Assembly: GCF_023008585.1 (NCBI RefSeq)
Contig: NZ_CP095391.1
Location: 434,001 to 498,000, forward strand
DNA length: 64,000 nucleotides
Reading direction: 5' to 3'
DNA from: Natribaculum breve
GTDB taxonomy: Archaea > Halobacteriota > Halobacteria > Halobacteriales > Natrialbaceae
Positions 44,250-53,055 of this stretch are shown here, piece after piece. How positions within the stretch are numbered: the stretch's first letter is position 1; each line of letters begins with the position of its first letter. The position numbers and the translations under genes are program-made. The notes beneath the pieces are model-generated. The model was not told where the DNA came from. It was given only the letters and a program-made list of their open reading frames with translations, and did no database searches.

Positions 44250-45383
44250 ATGAGAGAGAAGACAAGCGGGTGTGCGCGCCGGCATACGAACACCGATCGA
44301 CGTGTAGACTCGAGCGGTCGCCTCGAGTGGATCGATGGGACGCTCCTCTCGTTGTGTGTGGTGAGCCTCGTGATCACCGCCGCTTCGGGGGCTGTCCAGA
44401 TCACGTTCGGCGACTACTCGATCTCGATTATGGAAGTCTGGGGGATCGTCCTCGATCCGGCGATACTCGTGAGTCCGACGACGCTGTACGCGCTCGTGTT
44501 CGGCGGTGACCTGACACACCTCACGACCGAGTCACTGATCGTCTGGACACAGCGCGTTCCACGGGTTCTCGTGGCAGTTCTCGTCGGGAGCAACCTCGCT
44601 ATCTCGGGAGCGATCTTCCAGGCGGTGACGCGCAACGAACTCGCGAGTCCGTACATACTCGGGGTCTCCTCGGGAGCGGGACTCGCGATCTTATTGACGC
44701 TCGTCGTCTTCGGCGGACTGGCCACGTATCTCCCGCTTTTCGCTGCACTCGGGGGCGCGCTCGCATTCGTCCTCGTCTACGCGATTGCCTGGAACGGCGG
44801 CACGAGTCCGGTTCGACTCGTCCTGGCGGGCGTCATCGTCAGCACGGTCTTCGGGTCACTTCAGACTGGACTGTACTTTTTCGTCGACGATCTCGGCACC
44901 GTCCAGAACGCACTCGCCTGGACGACGGGCACCCTGAGCGGGTCCGACTGGAGCGAGATTCGAGTCATCGTTCCGTGGACGGTACTCACCGTCGTCCTCT
45001 CGAGTGCCGGGGCTCGTCAGCTCAACGTCCTGTTGCTCGGCGAGCGGACTGCCCGGTCGCTCGGGATGGCAGTCGAACGCGCCCGGTTTGGCCTTTCGGC
45101 AGTTGCCATCGTTGCGGCGAGTGCTAGCATCGCTGTCGGCGGGATCATCGGCTTCGTCGGTCTCATCGTCCCCCACATCGTCCGGACGATCGTCGGCAGT
45201 GACTACAGGGCACTCCTGGTTGGCTGTCTGTTCGTCGGCCCAGCGTTGCTCGTCGTCGCCGACGTCCTCGCCAGACTCGCGGTCAGCGGGACACAGCTCC
45301 CGGTCGGAATTCTTACCGGACTCATCGGTGGACCGTACTTCCTCTATTTGATGAAACGAAAGCAGAACCTCGGAGAACTATGA
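44250..45383 (+). CDS. Iron-siderophore ABC transporter permease (FecCD family)
   Basis: 377 aa with about nine transmembrane helices. RVPRVLVAVLVGSNLAISGA, ASPYILGVSSGAGLAILLTL and GIIGFVGLIVPHIVRTIVGS are FecCD hallmark blocks, the last contacting the ATPase. A 40-residue acidic N-terminal extension precedes the first helix. It overlaps the next gene by four bases. Confidence 0.93.
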   Translation: MREKTSGCARRHTNTDRRVDSSGRLEWIDGTLLSLCVVSLVITAASGAVQITFGDYSISIMEVWGIVLDPAILVSPTTLYALVFGGDLTHLTTESLIVWTQRVPRVLVAVLVGSNLAISGAIFQAVTRNELASPYILGVSSGAGLAILLTLVVFGGLATYLPLFAALGGALAFVLVYAIAWNGGTSPVRLVLAGVIVSTVFGSLQTGLYFFVDDLGTVQNALAWTTGTLSGSDWSEIRVIVPWTVLTVVLSSAGARQLNVLLLGERTARSLGMAVERARFGLSAVAIVAASASIAVGGIIGFVGLIVPHIVRTIVGSDYRALLVGCLFVGPALLVVADVLARLAVSGTQLPVGILTGLIGGPYFLYLMKRKQNLGEL

Positions 45384-46213
45384 CAGCAAACGACACCGAA
45401 CGGAGCAGTACCGATCGAAACCAACACGAGTACGACGTACTCGTCGTCGGCGGCGGTGCCGCCGGCCTCTCGGCAGCGATCTTCACCGCACGATTTGGTC
45501 TCGAGACGGGGGTCTTCGCGTGTGGCCGCTCGGCAATTTCCCGGTGTGCACACCTCGAGAACTTCCTCGGCTTTCCGGGCGGTATCGATCCACCCACGTT
45601 CCTCGAACTCGGGCGCGAACAGGTGTCCCACGAGGGAGCGGCGATTCACTCCGAGATGGTCACCGCGATCGACAAACCGGGCGAACGGTTCCGCATCCAG
45701 ACGATCGACGGGACAGTCGCGAGATCTCGGTACGTGATCGCCGCGACTGTGATCGACGGCGACTACCTCGAGTCGCTCGACCCGACACTGTACGACGAGG
45801 ACGACCACGCCGTCGACTGTGACGAACGTGGTCGGACCGCAGTCGACGGATTGTACGTCGCGGGGCGACTGGCGGACGCGACCCATCAGGCGATCATCTG
45901 TGCCGGTGACGGTGCGGAGACGGCACACGCACTCATCACCGACGTATTACGTGACCGGGGGTACTGGGACGAGATTGCGAGCCAGTACACCGACTGGGTC
46001 GTTCGTGAGCGGCCAGACGACGACTGGATACCCCGTGTCGAAGCGTGGATTCGAGAGAGCGTTCCCGAAGACGGGGACGTCTCGGAGGAACGAATCCAGT
46101 GGGTCATCGACGACATCGTCGATCGGTTCGAAGCCAGAGAGATAAGCGATCGCGAACGTCGCGAACGCGTCCGGCGCGGACGAGAACTCGTGACTGCACA
46201 CCTCGAACCATGA
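45380..46213 (+). CDS. Thioredoxin-reductase-like FAD oxidoreductase lacking CxxC
   Basis: 277 aa. FAD site YDVLVVGGGAAGLSAAIFTA and GLYVAGRLADATHQAIICAG (second FAD block). The redox CxxC of thioredoxin reductase is absent, as is an obvious separate NADPH domain. The last 75 residues (DWVVRERPDDDWIPRVEAWI ...) are a helical extension. In this operon it may reduce ferric siderophores intracellularly to release iron (inference). Confidence 0.8.
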   Translation: MTANDTERSSTDRNQHEYDVLVVGGGAAGLSAAIFTARFGLETGVFACGRSAISRCAHLENFLGFPGGIDPPTFLELGREQVSHEGAAIHSEMVTAIDKPGERFRIQTIDGTVARSRYVIAATVIDGDYLESLDPTLYDEDDHAVDCDERGRTAVDGLYVAGRLADATHQAIICAGDGAETAHALITDVLRDRGYWDEIASQYTDWVVRERPDDDWIPRVEAWIRESVPEDGDVSEERIQWVIDDIVDRFEAREISDRERRERVRRGRELVTAHLEP

Positions 46214-46266
46214 TCGGAGAACTCGACCGCGAGGACGTCGCCGAACCTGACTTCTCCCACGACTGA
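46210..46266 (+). pseudogene. Truncated ORF at the element junction
   Basis: ATG overlapping the previous stop (ATGA) encodes MIGELDREDVAEPDFSHD then a stop, the last codons coming from the mobile element that begins at 46247. The overlap is typical of this operon, so a further gene, now lost or reduced, probably started here. Confidence 0.45.
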
Positions 46267-46774
46267 AGTCGTGGGGTTCGACCGCCACAGACGGCCGAGG
46301 ACCCGTCACAGACGGGCATCCCCACGTCGGGAGTTCCCCGGTCGGATGCCGGGGTTCGGGCCGAGCCAGTACGGCCCCCGACCGAGACAGCGGCTTTGGT
46401 GGGCTTGCCTCGGACTCGGTACCCCTGATTTCGGAGGGAATACCAATCAAGCTTACGGGATTCATCCCACGGCTAAAGCCCTGTCTCTTACCCACAAGTT
46501 GCGCTACCAGTCTGCGAGCGATCCATCGGAGAGTGGCGATCGAGATACCAGTATTCAGCGTCTTTCGTCGGGTGAAATCCGTGATTGTGGATCCAAAAGC
46601 AGTCGCCTCGAGTACTACGCTCCGTACCGAGCGTCGATCTCGTCTCTCTTCCTGTGGGTCTCGATTCGTTCACGCCCGTCTCGAGAGCCTCCGAAACGCC
46701 ACTTTTGCGAGACTCCGACGTATGGGTAAGAGACAGGGCTAAAGCCGTGGGCTTTCTCCCTGCCTCCGCTGTAA
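46247..46774 (-). mobile_element. Decayed IS200/IS605-like element, copy 2, with nested 256-bp element
   Basis: Inverted copy of 12048-12571, from CTGACTTCTCCCAC to CCTCCGCTGTAA. It contains the intact palindrome CCCACGACTGAAGTCGTGGG (46256-46275), the 200-base stem-loop-rich block, and the nested element. It sits between the oxidoreductase and the ATPase of the siderophore operon. Confidence 0.6.
46481..46736 (+). mobile_element. 256-bp non-autonomous Tn5-like element (MITE), copy 2
   Basis: Same ends and length as the copy at 12082-12337, flanked by the 10-bp duplication GGCTAAAGCC (46471-46480, 46737-46746) inside CCCAC-N10-GTGGG. Confidence 0.85.
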
Positions 46775-46814
46775 TGCGGCCGACAAACCCGGGTGGGGTC
46801 CAGTCTCGAGTACC

Positions 46815-47621
46815 GTGACTTCCCGCGGCGGGCGGACTGACCACATCGAGTGTCGTGATCTCGTCCTCGAGTACGACACGAGTGAGGGGCCGATCGTCGA
46901 CGGTGAGACGATCACAATTCCTGAGGGAGCGGTGACGGCACTCGTCGGACCCAACGGCAGCGGCAAGAGTACGCTCCTGCGAGGGATCGCACGCGAACTC
47001 GAGCCGACCGCCGGTCAGATCGTACTCGACGAAACGGACATCGGGCGCTATTCGCGCAAGGAACTCGCCCGCGAGCTGGGCCTGCTCTCCCAGCACAACG
47101 TCGCCCCCGAGTCACTGACTGTCGAAGACCTCGTCAGACGTGGCCGATATCCACACCGGCGGCTGTTCGATACCATGACCGAACAGGACTGGCAGGCTGT
47201 CGACTGGGCGATCGACACGGTGGGGATCGACCACCTCCGTGACCGGGACCTCGGATCGCTTTCGGGAGGACAGACGCAACTCGCCTGGATCGCGATGATC
47301 CTCGCACAGGAACCCCGAACGATGTTGCTCGACGAGCCAACTACCTACCTCGACTTGCGCCACCAGGTTCGTCTTCTCGAGGTGATACGGACGCTCAGCG
47401 ACGACGTCGGCATGACCGTCGTCGTGGTCCTCCACGACATCGCACAGGCGGTCCGTGTCTGTGATCGGATCGTTACGCTCGAGGACGGTGCGGTGTACGA
47501 CAGCGGCCCACCGTCGGACGTCGTCACGGAGGAACTGATGGCCGAGGTCTTCCACGTCGACGCCCGCGTCGAGCCCGGGTCAGACGGGATGCGGATCCAT
47601 CCGAGAGGAGAGATCGAGTGA
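46815..47621 (+). CDS. Iron-siderophore ABC transporter ATPase (FecE-like)
   Basis: 268 aa. Walker A GPNGSGKST, Q-loop GLLSQHN, ABC signature LSGGQTQLAWIAM, Walker B TMLLDEPTTYLDL and switch His in VVVLHDIAQAV. It would power the FecCD permease at 44250. It is separated from the rest of the operon by 600 bases of mobile-element sequence, so its expression may now depend on readthrough or a new promoter. Confidence 0.95.
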   Translation: MTSRGGRTDHIECRDLVLEYDTSEGPIVDGETITIPEGAVTALVGPNGSGKSTLLRGIARELEPTAGQIVLDETDIGRYSRKELARELGLLSQHNVAPESLTVEDLVRRGRYPHRRLFDTMTEQDWQAVDWAIDTVGIDHLRDRDLGSLSGGQTQLAWIAMILAQEPRTMLLDEPTTYLDLRHQVRLLEVIRTLSDDVGMTVVVVLHDIAQAVRVCDRIVTLEDGAVYDSGPPSDVVTEELMAEVFHVDARVEPGSDGMRIHPRGEIE

Positions 47622-47628
47622 GGATGGG

Positions 47629-47694
47629 GGCTGTGACTGGTCGCCGACGCAGCCGCACGACGGGTCGCGGTTGTGGCGGTACAGACTCACAGCC
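47629..47694. repeat. 66-bp repeat with GGCTGTGA/TCACAGCC ends, copy B
   Basis: Starts GGCTGTGACTGGTCGCCGAC and ends GGCGGTACAGACTCACAGCC; close to copy A at 42462-42528. Directly follows the ATPase stop. The 47734-47815 stretch downstream also matches part of 50560-50640. Confidence 0.65.
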
Positions 47695-47857
47695 ATCGTT
47701 ACGAGGCTGTCGGACGACACGGGGAGAGTCGACCGCCGATCGCACGCGAATCGCTGTCGCCACCACGACACACGCGAGCTGCGATCGTATCTGTCCTGAC
47801 TGGTGTAGTAATCTGCAGATTCACCTCCCAGTGTCCGTCTCGAGTGGGTGTCCGACG

Positions 47858-48313
47858 CTAGTCGTCCCGGTACTCCTTTTTGAACCCACGGAACTCGGTG
47901 CGGTGGGCCTCCTCGTCGGCGAGCAAGGTCACGGCGAGGTCTTCGCTGACGGGATCGTTCGCCTCCGCTGCCGCGTCGACCAGTTCGCGGTACGTCTCGA
48001 TCGCGTCGTCTTCGGCGTCGAGAACGCCGTCGATGACCGCGGCGACGTCGGTAGTGTCTTCCGGCGGCTGGAGCGTCGCCTGGCGGGCGACGAACGCCTC
48101 GGATCCCGGTGGACGTGCGTCCAGTTGCTTGAGTCGCTGTCCGAGCTGTTCGGCGTGGCCGAGTTCCTCCTGGACGTCCGCTTTGAGGCTCTCTTTGATC
48201 TCTTCGGCGTGGATCCCGTCGAGAACGATCGACAGGGTCTGGTAGTTCATTACCGTCTCGATTTCGTCGTTGTACGCCTGTTTGAGGAGGTCGACGACAC
48301 GGTCGTTTGACAT
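47858..48313 (-). CDS. Ferritin-like (bacterioferritin/rubrerythrin-type) protein
   Basis: 151 aa four-helix bundle. DEIETVMNYQTLSIVLDG, EELGHAEQLGQRLKQL (ExxH), DAEDDAIETYRELVDAA and LADEEAHRTEFRGF (ExxH) supply a di-iron centre. Likely stores iron or scavenges peroxide; its neighbourhood to a siderophore uptake operon fits iron handling. Confidence 0.85.
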   Translation of the reverse strand: MSNDRVVDLLKQAYNDEIETVMNYQTLSIVLDGIHAEEIKESLKADVQEELGHAEQLGQRLKQLDARPPGSEAFVARQATLQPPEDTTDVAAVIDGVLDAEDDAIETYRELVDAAAEANDPVSEDLAVTLLADEEAHRTEFRGFKKEYRDD

Positions 48314-48536
48314 AGCACGTATATTTCACGTCGAGAATACATAATGCCGTCGCCATCTTTCTGGATCGGTGACTGTCACCCCATCTCACGCACTCACCGC
48401 CGGCCAGAATCCCGACGGTGGCGCGGTCACGAACTTGATCCTCGAACTACCGTCGGTCCTGCCCGAGTATGGGGCCGATTTGCTGACACAGCAAACCGCC
48501 GATTCTGCTTTACCTACCGAGTTCCGAAGGGGGCGT

Positions 48537-49247
48537 ATGGACAGGCGCACGTATCTGGCCTCGTTGAGCGCGACGGGTGCTGTCGCCGTGGCGGGTTGTC
48601 TCGAGTCGCTCCCGGGAACGGGCGGGAGTCAGACGGTTCTCGGTCCGCCGGAGAAGACTCGCGGCGATCCCGTCTATCCGACCCACGGCGAGGAGTTGCC
48701 GTCGTTCAGTCTGCCCGATCCGATCGCCGGCGAGGAGATCGCCTCGGAGCAGTTCGAGGGCGAGCGATCGCTGCTGGTGACGTTTTTCTACACGTCGTGT
48801 CCCGACGGCGTGTGTCCGGCGCTGATGTTGCGCCTGCGCCGGGCACAGGAGGAGGCCGCGGCAGGCGGCTACGGCGACGACGTCGCCTTCCTCTCGATGA
48901 CGTTCGACCCCGAACGCGACACGGCAGACGTCCTTCGTTCGTACGCCGACGAACGGGGTGCCGACCTCGAGGCGGGCAACTGGCACTTCCTGCGCCCGGA
49001 GACGTACGAAGAGGGAACGGAGGTGCTCGAGGAGAAGTTCGGGCTGGTCGTCGAGAGAGTCGACCCCGAGAACGTCGAGGGCCACGAGAACCACGGCAGC
49101 CTCGAGTACATGTTCAGTCACATCAGCCTGATCTTGCTGGTCAACGAGCGCGGAATCGTCGAGCGCGCCTACCAGAACGTGACGGCCCCCTCGGGCGTCC
49201 AGCCGTCGGAACTCGTCTCCGACCTCGAAACGGTGGTGAACGGGTAG
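48537..49247 (+). CDS. SCO1/SenC-family copper/redox lipoprotein
   Basis: 236 aa. Tat lipoprotein signal MDRRTYLASLSATGAVAVAG then Cys. The thioredoxin-like domain has FFYTSCPDGVCPALM (copper/redox Cys pair, spaced by four residues rather than the usual three) and FSHISLILLVN with the third ligand His. SCO proteins deliver copper to the CuA site of cytochrome oxidase. Starting from the upstream frame (48369) is unlikely because the lipobox sets the start. Confidence 0.9.
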   Translation: MDRRTYLASLSATGAVAVAGCLESLPGTGGSQTVLGPPEKTRGDPVYPTHGEELPSFSLPDPIAGEEIASEQFEGERSLLVTFFYTSCPDGVCPALMLRLRRAQEEAAAGGYGDDVAFLSMTFDPERDTADVLRSYADERGADLEAGNWHFLRPETYEEGTEVLEEKFGLVVERVDPENVEGHENHGSLEYMFSHISLILLVNERGIVERAYQNVTAPSGVQPSELVSDLETVVNG

Positions 49248-49248
49248 T

Positions 49249-49848
49249 ATGCGCCGCCGAGACGTCCTCGCTGGCGTCGGCAGCCTGGGCGTGATCGGTG
49301 CCGCCGGCGTCCTCGCCACGCGCGGCCCGTCCGCCCTCGAGGTCGACGCCGACGACCAGGACACCGGAGGATCGGACGACGAGTCTGCCGACCCGGCCTC
49401 GGCCGATCCACTCGAGATCGAGACGATCGACGCGCCGGGGAGCGAGGCGGGGACGATGCGCGTCCCCGGCGACGGGCTGATGCTGATCGACTTTTTCGCG
49501 ACGTGGTGTACGATCTGTGAGTCACAGATGCCCCACCTCGCCGACGCGAGAGCGGAGATCGCCGACGACGTCGCGTTCCTGTCGGTGACGAACGAACCGG
49601 TCGGTCGGTCGCTCTCGCGCGAGGACGTCGCCGACTGGTGGATCGAACACGACGGCAACTGGCCGGTCGGCCTCGATCCGACGGTCGAACTCGCCGAACG
49701 CTACGACGCCCTCCAGTACCCGACGACGATCATCATCGACGCCGACGGCGCGGTTCGCTGGCACAACTCGGGTCGAAAGAGCGTCGACGAACTCCTCGAG
49801 GCCGTCGAGACCGCACGCGCGGAAACGGGAACGGAGGCGGATGCCTGA
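49249..49848 (+). CDS. TlpA/ResA-like thioredoxin, Tat-exported
   Basis: 199 aa. Twin-arginine N-terminus MRRRDVLAGVGSLGVIGAAG, an acidic linker, and LIDFFATWCTICESQMPHL with the CxxC active site, then YPTTIIIDADG with the cis-Pro. Begins two bases after the SCO stop. Likely keeps cysteines of cytochromes or SCO reduced outside the membrane. Confidence 0.9.
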   Translation: MRRRDVLAGVGSLGVIGAAGVLATRGPSALEVDADDQDTGGSDDESADPASADPLEIETIDAPGSEAGTMRVPGDGLMLIDFFATWCTICESQMPHLADARAEIADDVAFLSVTNEPVGRSLSREDVADWWIEHDGNWPVGLDPTVELAERYDALQYPTTIIIDADGAVRWHNSGRKSVDELLEAVETARAETGTEADA

Positions 49849-50513
49849 TGGTCGACGCGTCGATCACACCGACGCTGGCGTTCGCGTTCACCGCCGGCCT
49901 CGCGACGTTCTTCTCGCCGTGTGCGTACCCGCTGTTGCCGGGGTACGTTGGCTTTTACGTGAGCCAGACCGACGGCGAGGAGGCGTCGCTGGGCGGTGCG
50001 GCCTCGCGTGGACTGATCGCAGGAACGGGCGTGCTCGCGACGTTCACGGTGCTTGCGGGCGTGACGTTCTGGGTCGGCCACGCGACGCTCTCGAACGTCG
50101 CCGTCTTCGAGCCGATCGTCGGCGGCTTGCTCGTCGTCTTCGGCGTCCTCGTCGCCCTCGACCGGGCCCCCTCGCTCTCGGTGACGCTCCCGAAACGTCG
50201 CTCGAGCGTGGTCGGCTTCGGCGTCTTCGGGGCCGGCTACGCACTCGCGGCGGCGGCCTGCGTCGCGCCGGTGTTCCTGGCGGTCGTCGGGCGGGCGATC
50301 TCGCTGTCGACGGCGGAGGCGGTGCTCGTGCTGGCGACGTACGCCGGTGCGATGGCGCTGTTGATGGTCTCGGTGACTGTCGCGACCGGGATGGGTCTGA
50401 TCGCCAGTGCGGGGAGTCTCGCGGCGTACGCGGGAACGATCAAGCGGATCGCCGGCGTCGTGATGGCGATCGCCGGCGTCGGCCAACTCTACGTCGCGTT
50501 CGTTCTCCCCTGA
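49848..50513 (+). CDS. ccdA: CcdA/DsbD-type thiol-disulfide transmembrane transporter
   Basis: 221 aa, six helices. FFSPCAYPLLPGY and ALAAAACVAPVFLAVVG provide the two transmembrane redox cysteines of CcdA. The ATG shares one base with the preceding stop. It passes electrons from cytoplasmic thioredoxin to the exported TlpA-like protein encoded just upstream. Confidence 0.92.
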   Translation: MVDASITPTLAFAFTAGLATFFSPCAYPLLPGYVGFYVSQTDGEEASLGGAASRGLIAGTGVLATFTVLAGVTFWVGHATLSNVAVFEPIVGGLLVVFGVLVALDRAPSLSVTLPKRRSSVVGFGVFGAGYALAAAACVAPVFLAVVGRAISLSTAEAVLVLATYAGAMALLMVSVTVATGMGLIASAGSLAAYAGTIKRIAGVVMAIAGVGQLYVAFVLP

Positions 50514-50537
50514 CGGCCATCGCTCTCGAGATCGATT

Positions 50538-50646
50538 ACACTGCTGGACAAAACGGGTCACACACTGCTCGCACGTGAGACGCTGTCGCCGGTGGCGACA
50601 CACTCGAGTCGCGATCAGGTGTGTCCTGACTGCTGTCCAGTAGTGT
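50538..50646. repeat. 109-bp element with ACACTGCTGGACA inverted ends
   Basis: ACACTGCTGGACA at 50538-50550 and its inverted repeat (12 of 13) at 50634-50646. The interior, TCGCACGTGAGACGCTGTCG onward, matches 47734-47815. It looks like a small non-autonomous element. Confidence 0.55.
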
Positions 50647-50818
50647 ATCAATCAGGTGTCGTAGAACGGCTCTTGCACCCATTACGTGGATGCCCAGATT
50701 CGATACGTACAGGCGTATAGGTATCAAGCCAGCACCGGTCACTCTGATTGTCGTCGATAGGGCAAGCAGCCAGAAAGAAAAGAGTTACAAGAAACTATCA
50801 GTCAAAATTATAGGTACG

Positions 50819-51346
50819 ATGGAATATCGTCCAGACCGTCGAGCCTTCCTCGCATTGACCGGTACCAGCGCTACCGCGGGTCTCGCTGGTTGCTCTAGTC
50901 TTAATCCCCAGTCCCAAACCGATGGGGACGAGGGAGGGAATCCCGATACAGCGGCAACACTGGCGATACAAGTCCAACCAGACCAGGAAGAACTCAGAAC
51001 CTTACAAGAGGAACTTCAGGCGGACCTCGAGGACGAGGAGATTAGTCAGGCGGAGGCGCAACAAGAACTCCAGAGCAAACAAGCAGAATTGACAGAAAAA
51101 GCGGTAATTGAGTACGAGGAGACTGCGGCAGACGACGACGCCATCTCGGTAGACGATTCGGAACCAGAGTACGGTATCCTACGTATCACCGCACCTGCTA
51201 CGACGTTTGTGAGTGCGCTGGAGAACGGAGATTTTGCTGCAGTTCTGCCCAGCGAGTACTACGATCAATACATCCAACAGCAAGAACAACAGCAAGCACT
51301 CCAAGAGCAGATGGAAGAACAAGAAAACAACACTACGAACGGGTGA
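50819..51346 (+). CDS. Tat lipoprotein with Gln/Glu-rich coiled regions, unknown function
   Basis: 175 aa from the ATG at 50819. Signal YRPDRRAFLALTGTSATAGL then AGC. The mature protein alternates acidic helices (QEELRTLQEELQADLEDEEI) and ends in a Gln-run tail (QQQEQQQALQEQMEEQENNT). GC content is lower than its neighbours. Probably a surface-attached protein; no family recognised. Confidence 0.7.
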   Translation: MEYRPDRRAFLALTGTSATAGLAGCSSLNPQSQTDGDEGGNPDTAATLAIQVQPDQEELRTLQEELQADLEDEEISQAEAQQELQSKQAELTEKAVIEYEETAADDDAISVDDSEPEYGILRITAPATTFVSALENGDFAAVLPSEYYDQYIQQQEQQQALQEQMEEQENNTTNG

Positions 51347-51583
51347 GCGGAGTGAACGACCCCGCCCTACTCGCTCGGGTGCGCTCGCTCGTCGAGGGTG
51401 GGGTCTTTCTGCTTCCACGACGCGCTTTGCAGGAACCGACTGGATTCCCGCAGGGAGCGTAGTCTCTACAGGCGTCGCTTCGGAGTGAACCACTTCTAGT
51501 TCAGAGAACCCGCGAGAGAGAAGGTTCCACACCGCATTCGCGTCCCTATCTGTCCCGAAGCCGCGGTGCCTTGTCGAGTACCA
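51347..51583 (-). pseudogene. tnpB C-terminal fragment
   Basis: The minus strand reads TDRDANAVWNLLSRGFSELE then VVHSEATPVETTLPAGIQSV and PAKRVVEAERPHP, the last part of a haloarchaeal TnpB: DRDxNAxWN holds its final RuvC Asp. The rest of the gene is absent; its upstream end joins MITE-like sequence at 51590. Confidence 0.7.
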
Positions 51584-51589
51584 CTCTCC

Positions 51590-51690
51590 GTGACCGGGCG
51601 TCGCTCTCGTCTCTCTTCCCGGTGGGTCTCAGTTCGTTCTCGCCGATCTCGAAAGTCTCCGAAACGCCGCTTTCGAGAGACCCCAACGAT
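51590..51690. repeat. Diverged half of the 256-bp element
   Basis: GCGTCGCTCTCGTCTCTCTT and TCCGAAACGCCGCTTTCGAG correspond to the right half of the 256-bp element (GCGTCGATCTCGTCTCTCTT, TCCGAAACGCCACTTTCGCG). The left half and both ends are missing. An older, partly deleted insertion beside the fresh copy at 51718. Confidence 0.6.
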
Positions 51691-51717
51691 GGCTGACATC
51701 CTCCCACGGCTAAAGCC

Positions 51718-51973
51718 CTGTCTCTTACCCATACGTCGGAGTCCCGCGAAAGTGGCGTTTCGGAAGCTCTCGAGGCGGGCGAGCACGAGCTGAGACCCAC
51801 AGGAAGGGAGACGAGATCGACGCTCGGTACGGAGCGTAGTACTCGAGTCGACTGCGTTTGGATCCACAATTACGGATTTCACCCGGTGAAAGGCGCTAAA
51901 TACTGGTACCTCGATCGCCACTCTCCGATGGATCGCCCGCAGACTGGTGGCGCAACTTGTGGGTAAGAGACAG
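51718..51973 (-). mobile_element. 256-bp non-autonomous Tn5-like element (MITE), copy 3, inverted
   Basis: Same 256-bp element in the opposite orientation, with the 10-bp duplication GGCTAAAGCC at 51708-51717 and 51974-51983 within CCCAC-N10-GTGGG. Its right flank (GCTTTCTCCCTGCCTCCGCT) is again the decayed IS200/IS605-like end. Confidence 0.85.
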
Positions 51974-52012
51974 GGCTAAAGCCGTGGGCTTTCTCCCTGC
52001 CTCCGCTGTAAC

Positions 52013-52174
52013 GTCGTGTTCCTCATCGCGGTCGCCGAGATACATTTTCACCCAGTGTGGCTCAGACTCTTCGTTTGCTGGCGTCGATGAAGGGCCCCAG
52101 GCAGTACAGCCGGCGACGACAGAGAGTACAACACTCGTGCTGGCAACGAACGCACGTCGGCTAGTGGAGGGCAT
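52013..52174 (-). pseudogene. Tat lipoprotein gene truncated by the element
   Basis: ATG at 52174 gives MPSTSRRAFVASTSVVLSVV then AGCTAWGPSSTPANEE and WVKMYLGDRDEEHDVT, after which the frame enters the mobile element at 52012. A lipobox is intact but only about 33 mature residues remain. Confidence 0.65.
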
Positions 52175-52368
52175 GCAATCTGCAAATGTCACACACCTCC
52201 CGCTTAAGAATTGGTATGAATTCGATATAGGCAGTTTAACTGAACGGTCGTTTCGTGACGTCGTTCCAACAGGAGTGGCAGTTGCTCCACGTGTGAACGA
52301 GGTCTACTGTCGCACAAAAGCGGGAGCGATCGATCGATGCTGTCAGGCGGTGGGTGGTGTGACCGTCG

Positions 52369-53055
52369 CTAGAGGTCCTTCAGCGTGAACCACCAGTCGT
52401 AAGCGTCGTAGCCTTCTTCTTCGGCCTCCTCGAGTCGGGCCTCGGCGTCGGCGACGTTGGAGGGCGGCGAGAGCAGTGCCTTGGCGCCGAAGTTCTCGTT
52501 TTCGGGCCAGTCAGCGGGCATGGCGACGCCTTCCTCGTCGGAGGTCTGGAGCGCCTCGAGCGAGCGCAGGACTTCGTCGATGTCGCGGCCGATCTCCATC
52601 GGGTAGTAGAGGATGAGACGAAGCTTGCCTTCGGGGTCGACGATGAATACCGACCGGACGGTTGCGGTACCCTGGCCGGGGTGGATCATGCCGAGGGCTT
52701 CGGCAACGTCGCCGCTCTCGTCGGCGATGATCGGGAAGGCGATGTCCTCGTCGAGTTCCTCGTCGATCCACTCGGTCCACTTGATGTGCGAGTGGACGCG
52801 GTCGACCGACAGGCCGATCAGTTTGGCGTCGAGTTCCTCGAACTCCTCGCGACGCTGCTCGAACGAGACGAACTCGGTCGTACAGACCGGCGTGAAGTCA
52901 CCCGGGTGGCTGAACAGGACGAACCACTCGCCCTCGTAGTCGTCGGGCAGCGACTTCGTCCCGTGGGTCGTCTCTACTTCGAGGTCCGGGAACCGGTCTC
53001 CGAGCAGTGGCATTCCAGCAGATTCATCAGTTTCGTCAACTTCTGTATCCGACAT
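52369..53055 (-). CDS. 1-Cys (Prx6-type) peroxiredoxin
   Basis: 228 aa from the ATG at 53055. HPGDFTPVCTTEFVSFEQRR holds the peroxidatic C58, the only cysteine in the protein. RSVFIVDPEGKLRLILYYPM and the C-terminal dimerisation arm match Prx6-type enzymes. It reduces hydroperoxides and must be recycled by an external thiol. An AT-rich promoter (ACTATACTTTACA, minus strand) lies about 25-30 bases upstream. Confidence 0.93.
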   Translation of the reverse strand: MSDTEVDETDESAGMPLLGDRFPDLEVETTHGTKSLPDDYEGEWFVLFSHPGDFTPVCTTEFVSFEQRREEFEELDAKLIGLSVDRVHSHIKWTEWIDEELDEDIAFPIIADESGDVAEALGMIHPGQGTATVRSVFIVDPEGKLRLILYYPMEIGRDIDEVLRSLEALQTSDEEGVAMPADWPENENFGAKALLSPPSNVADAEARLEEAEEEGYDAYDWWFTLKDL

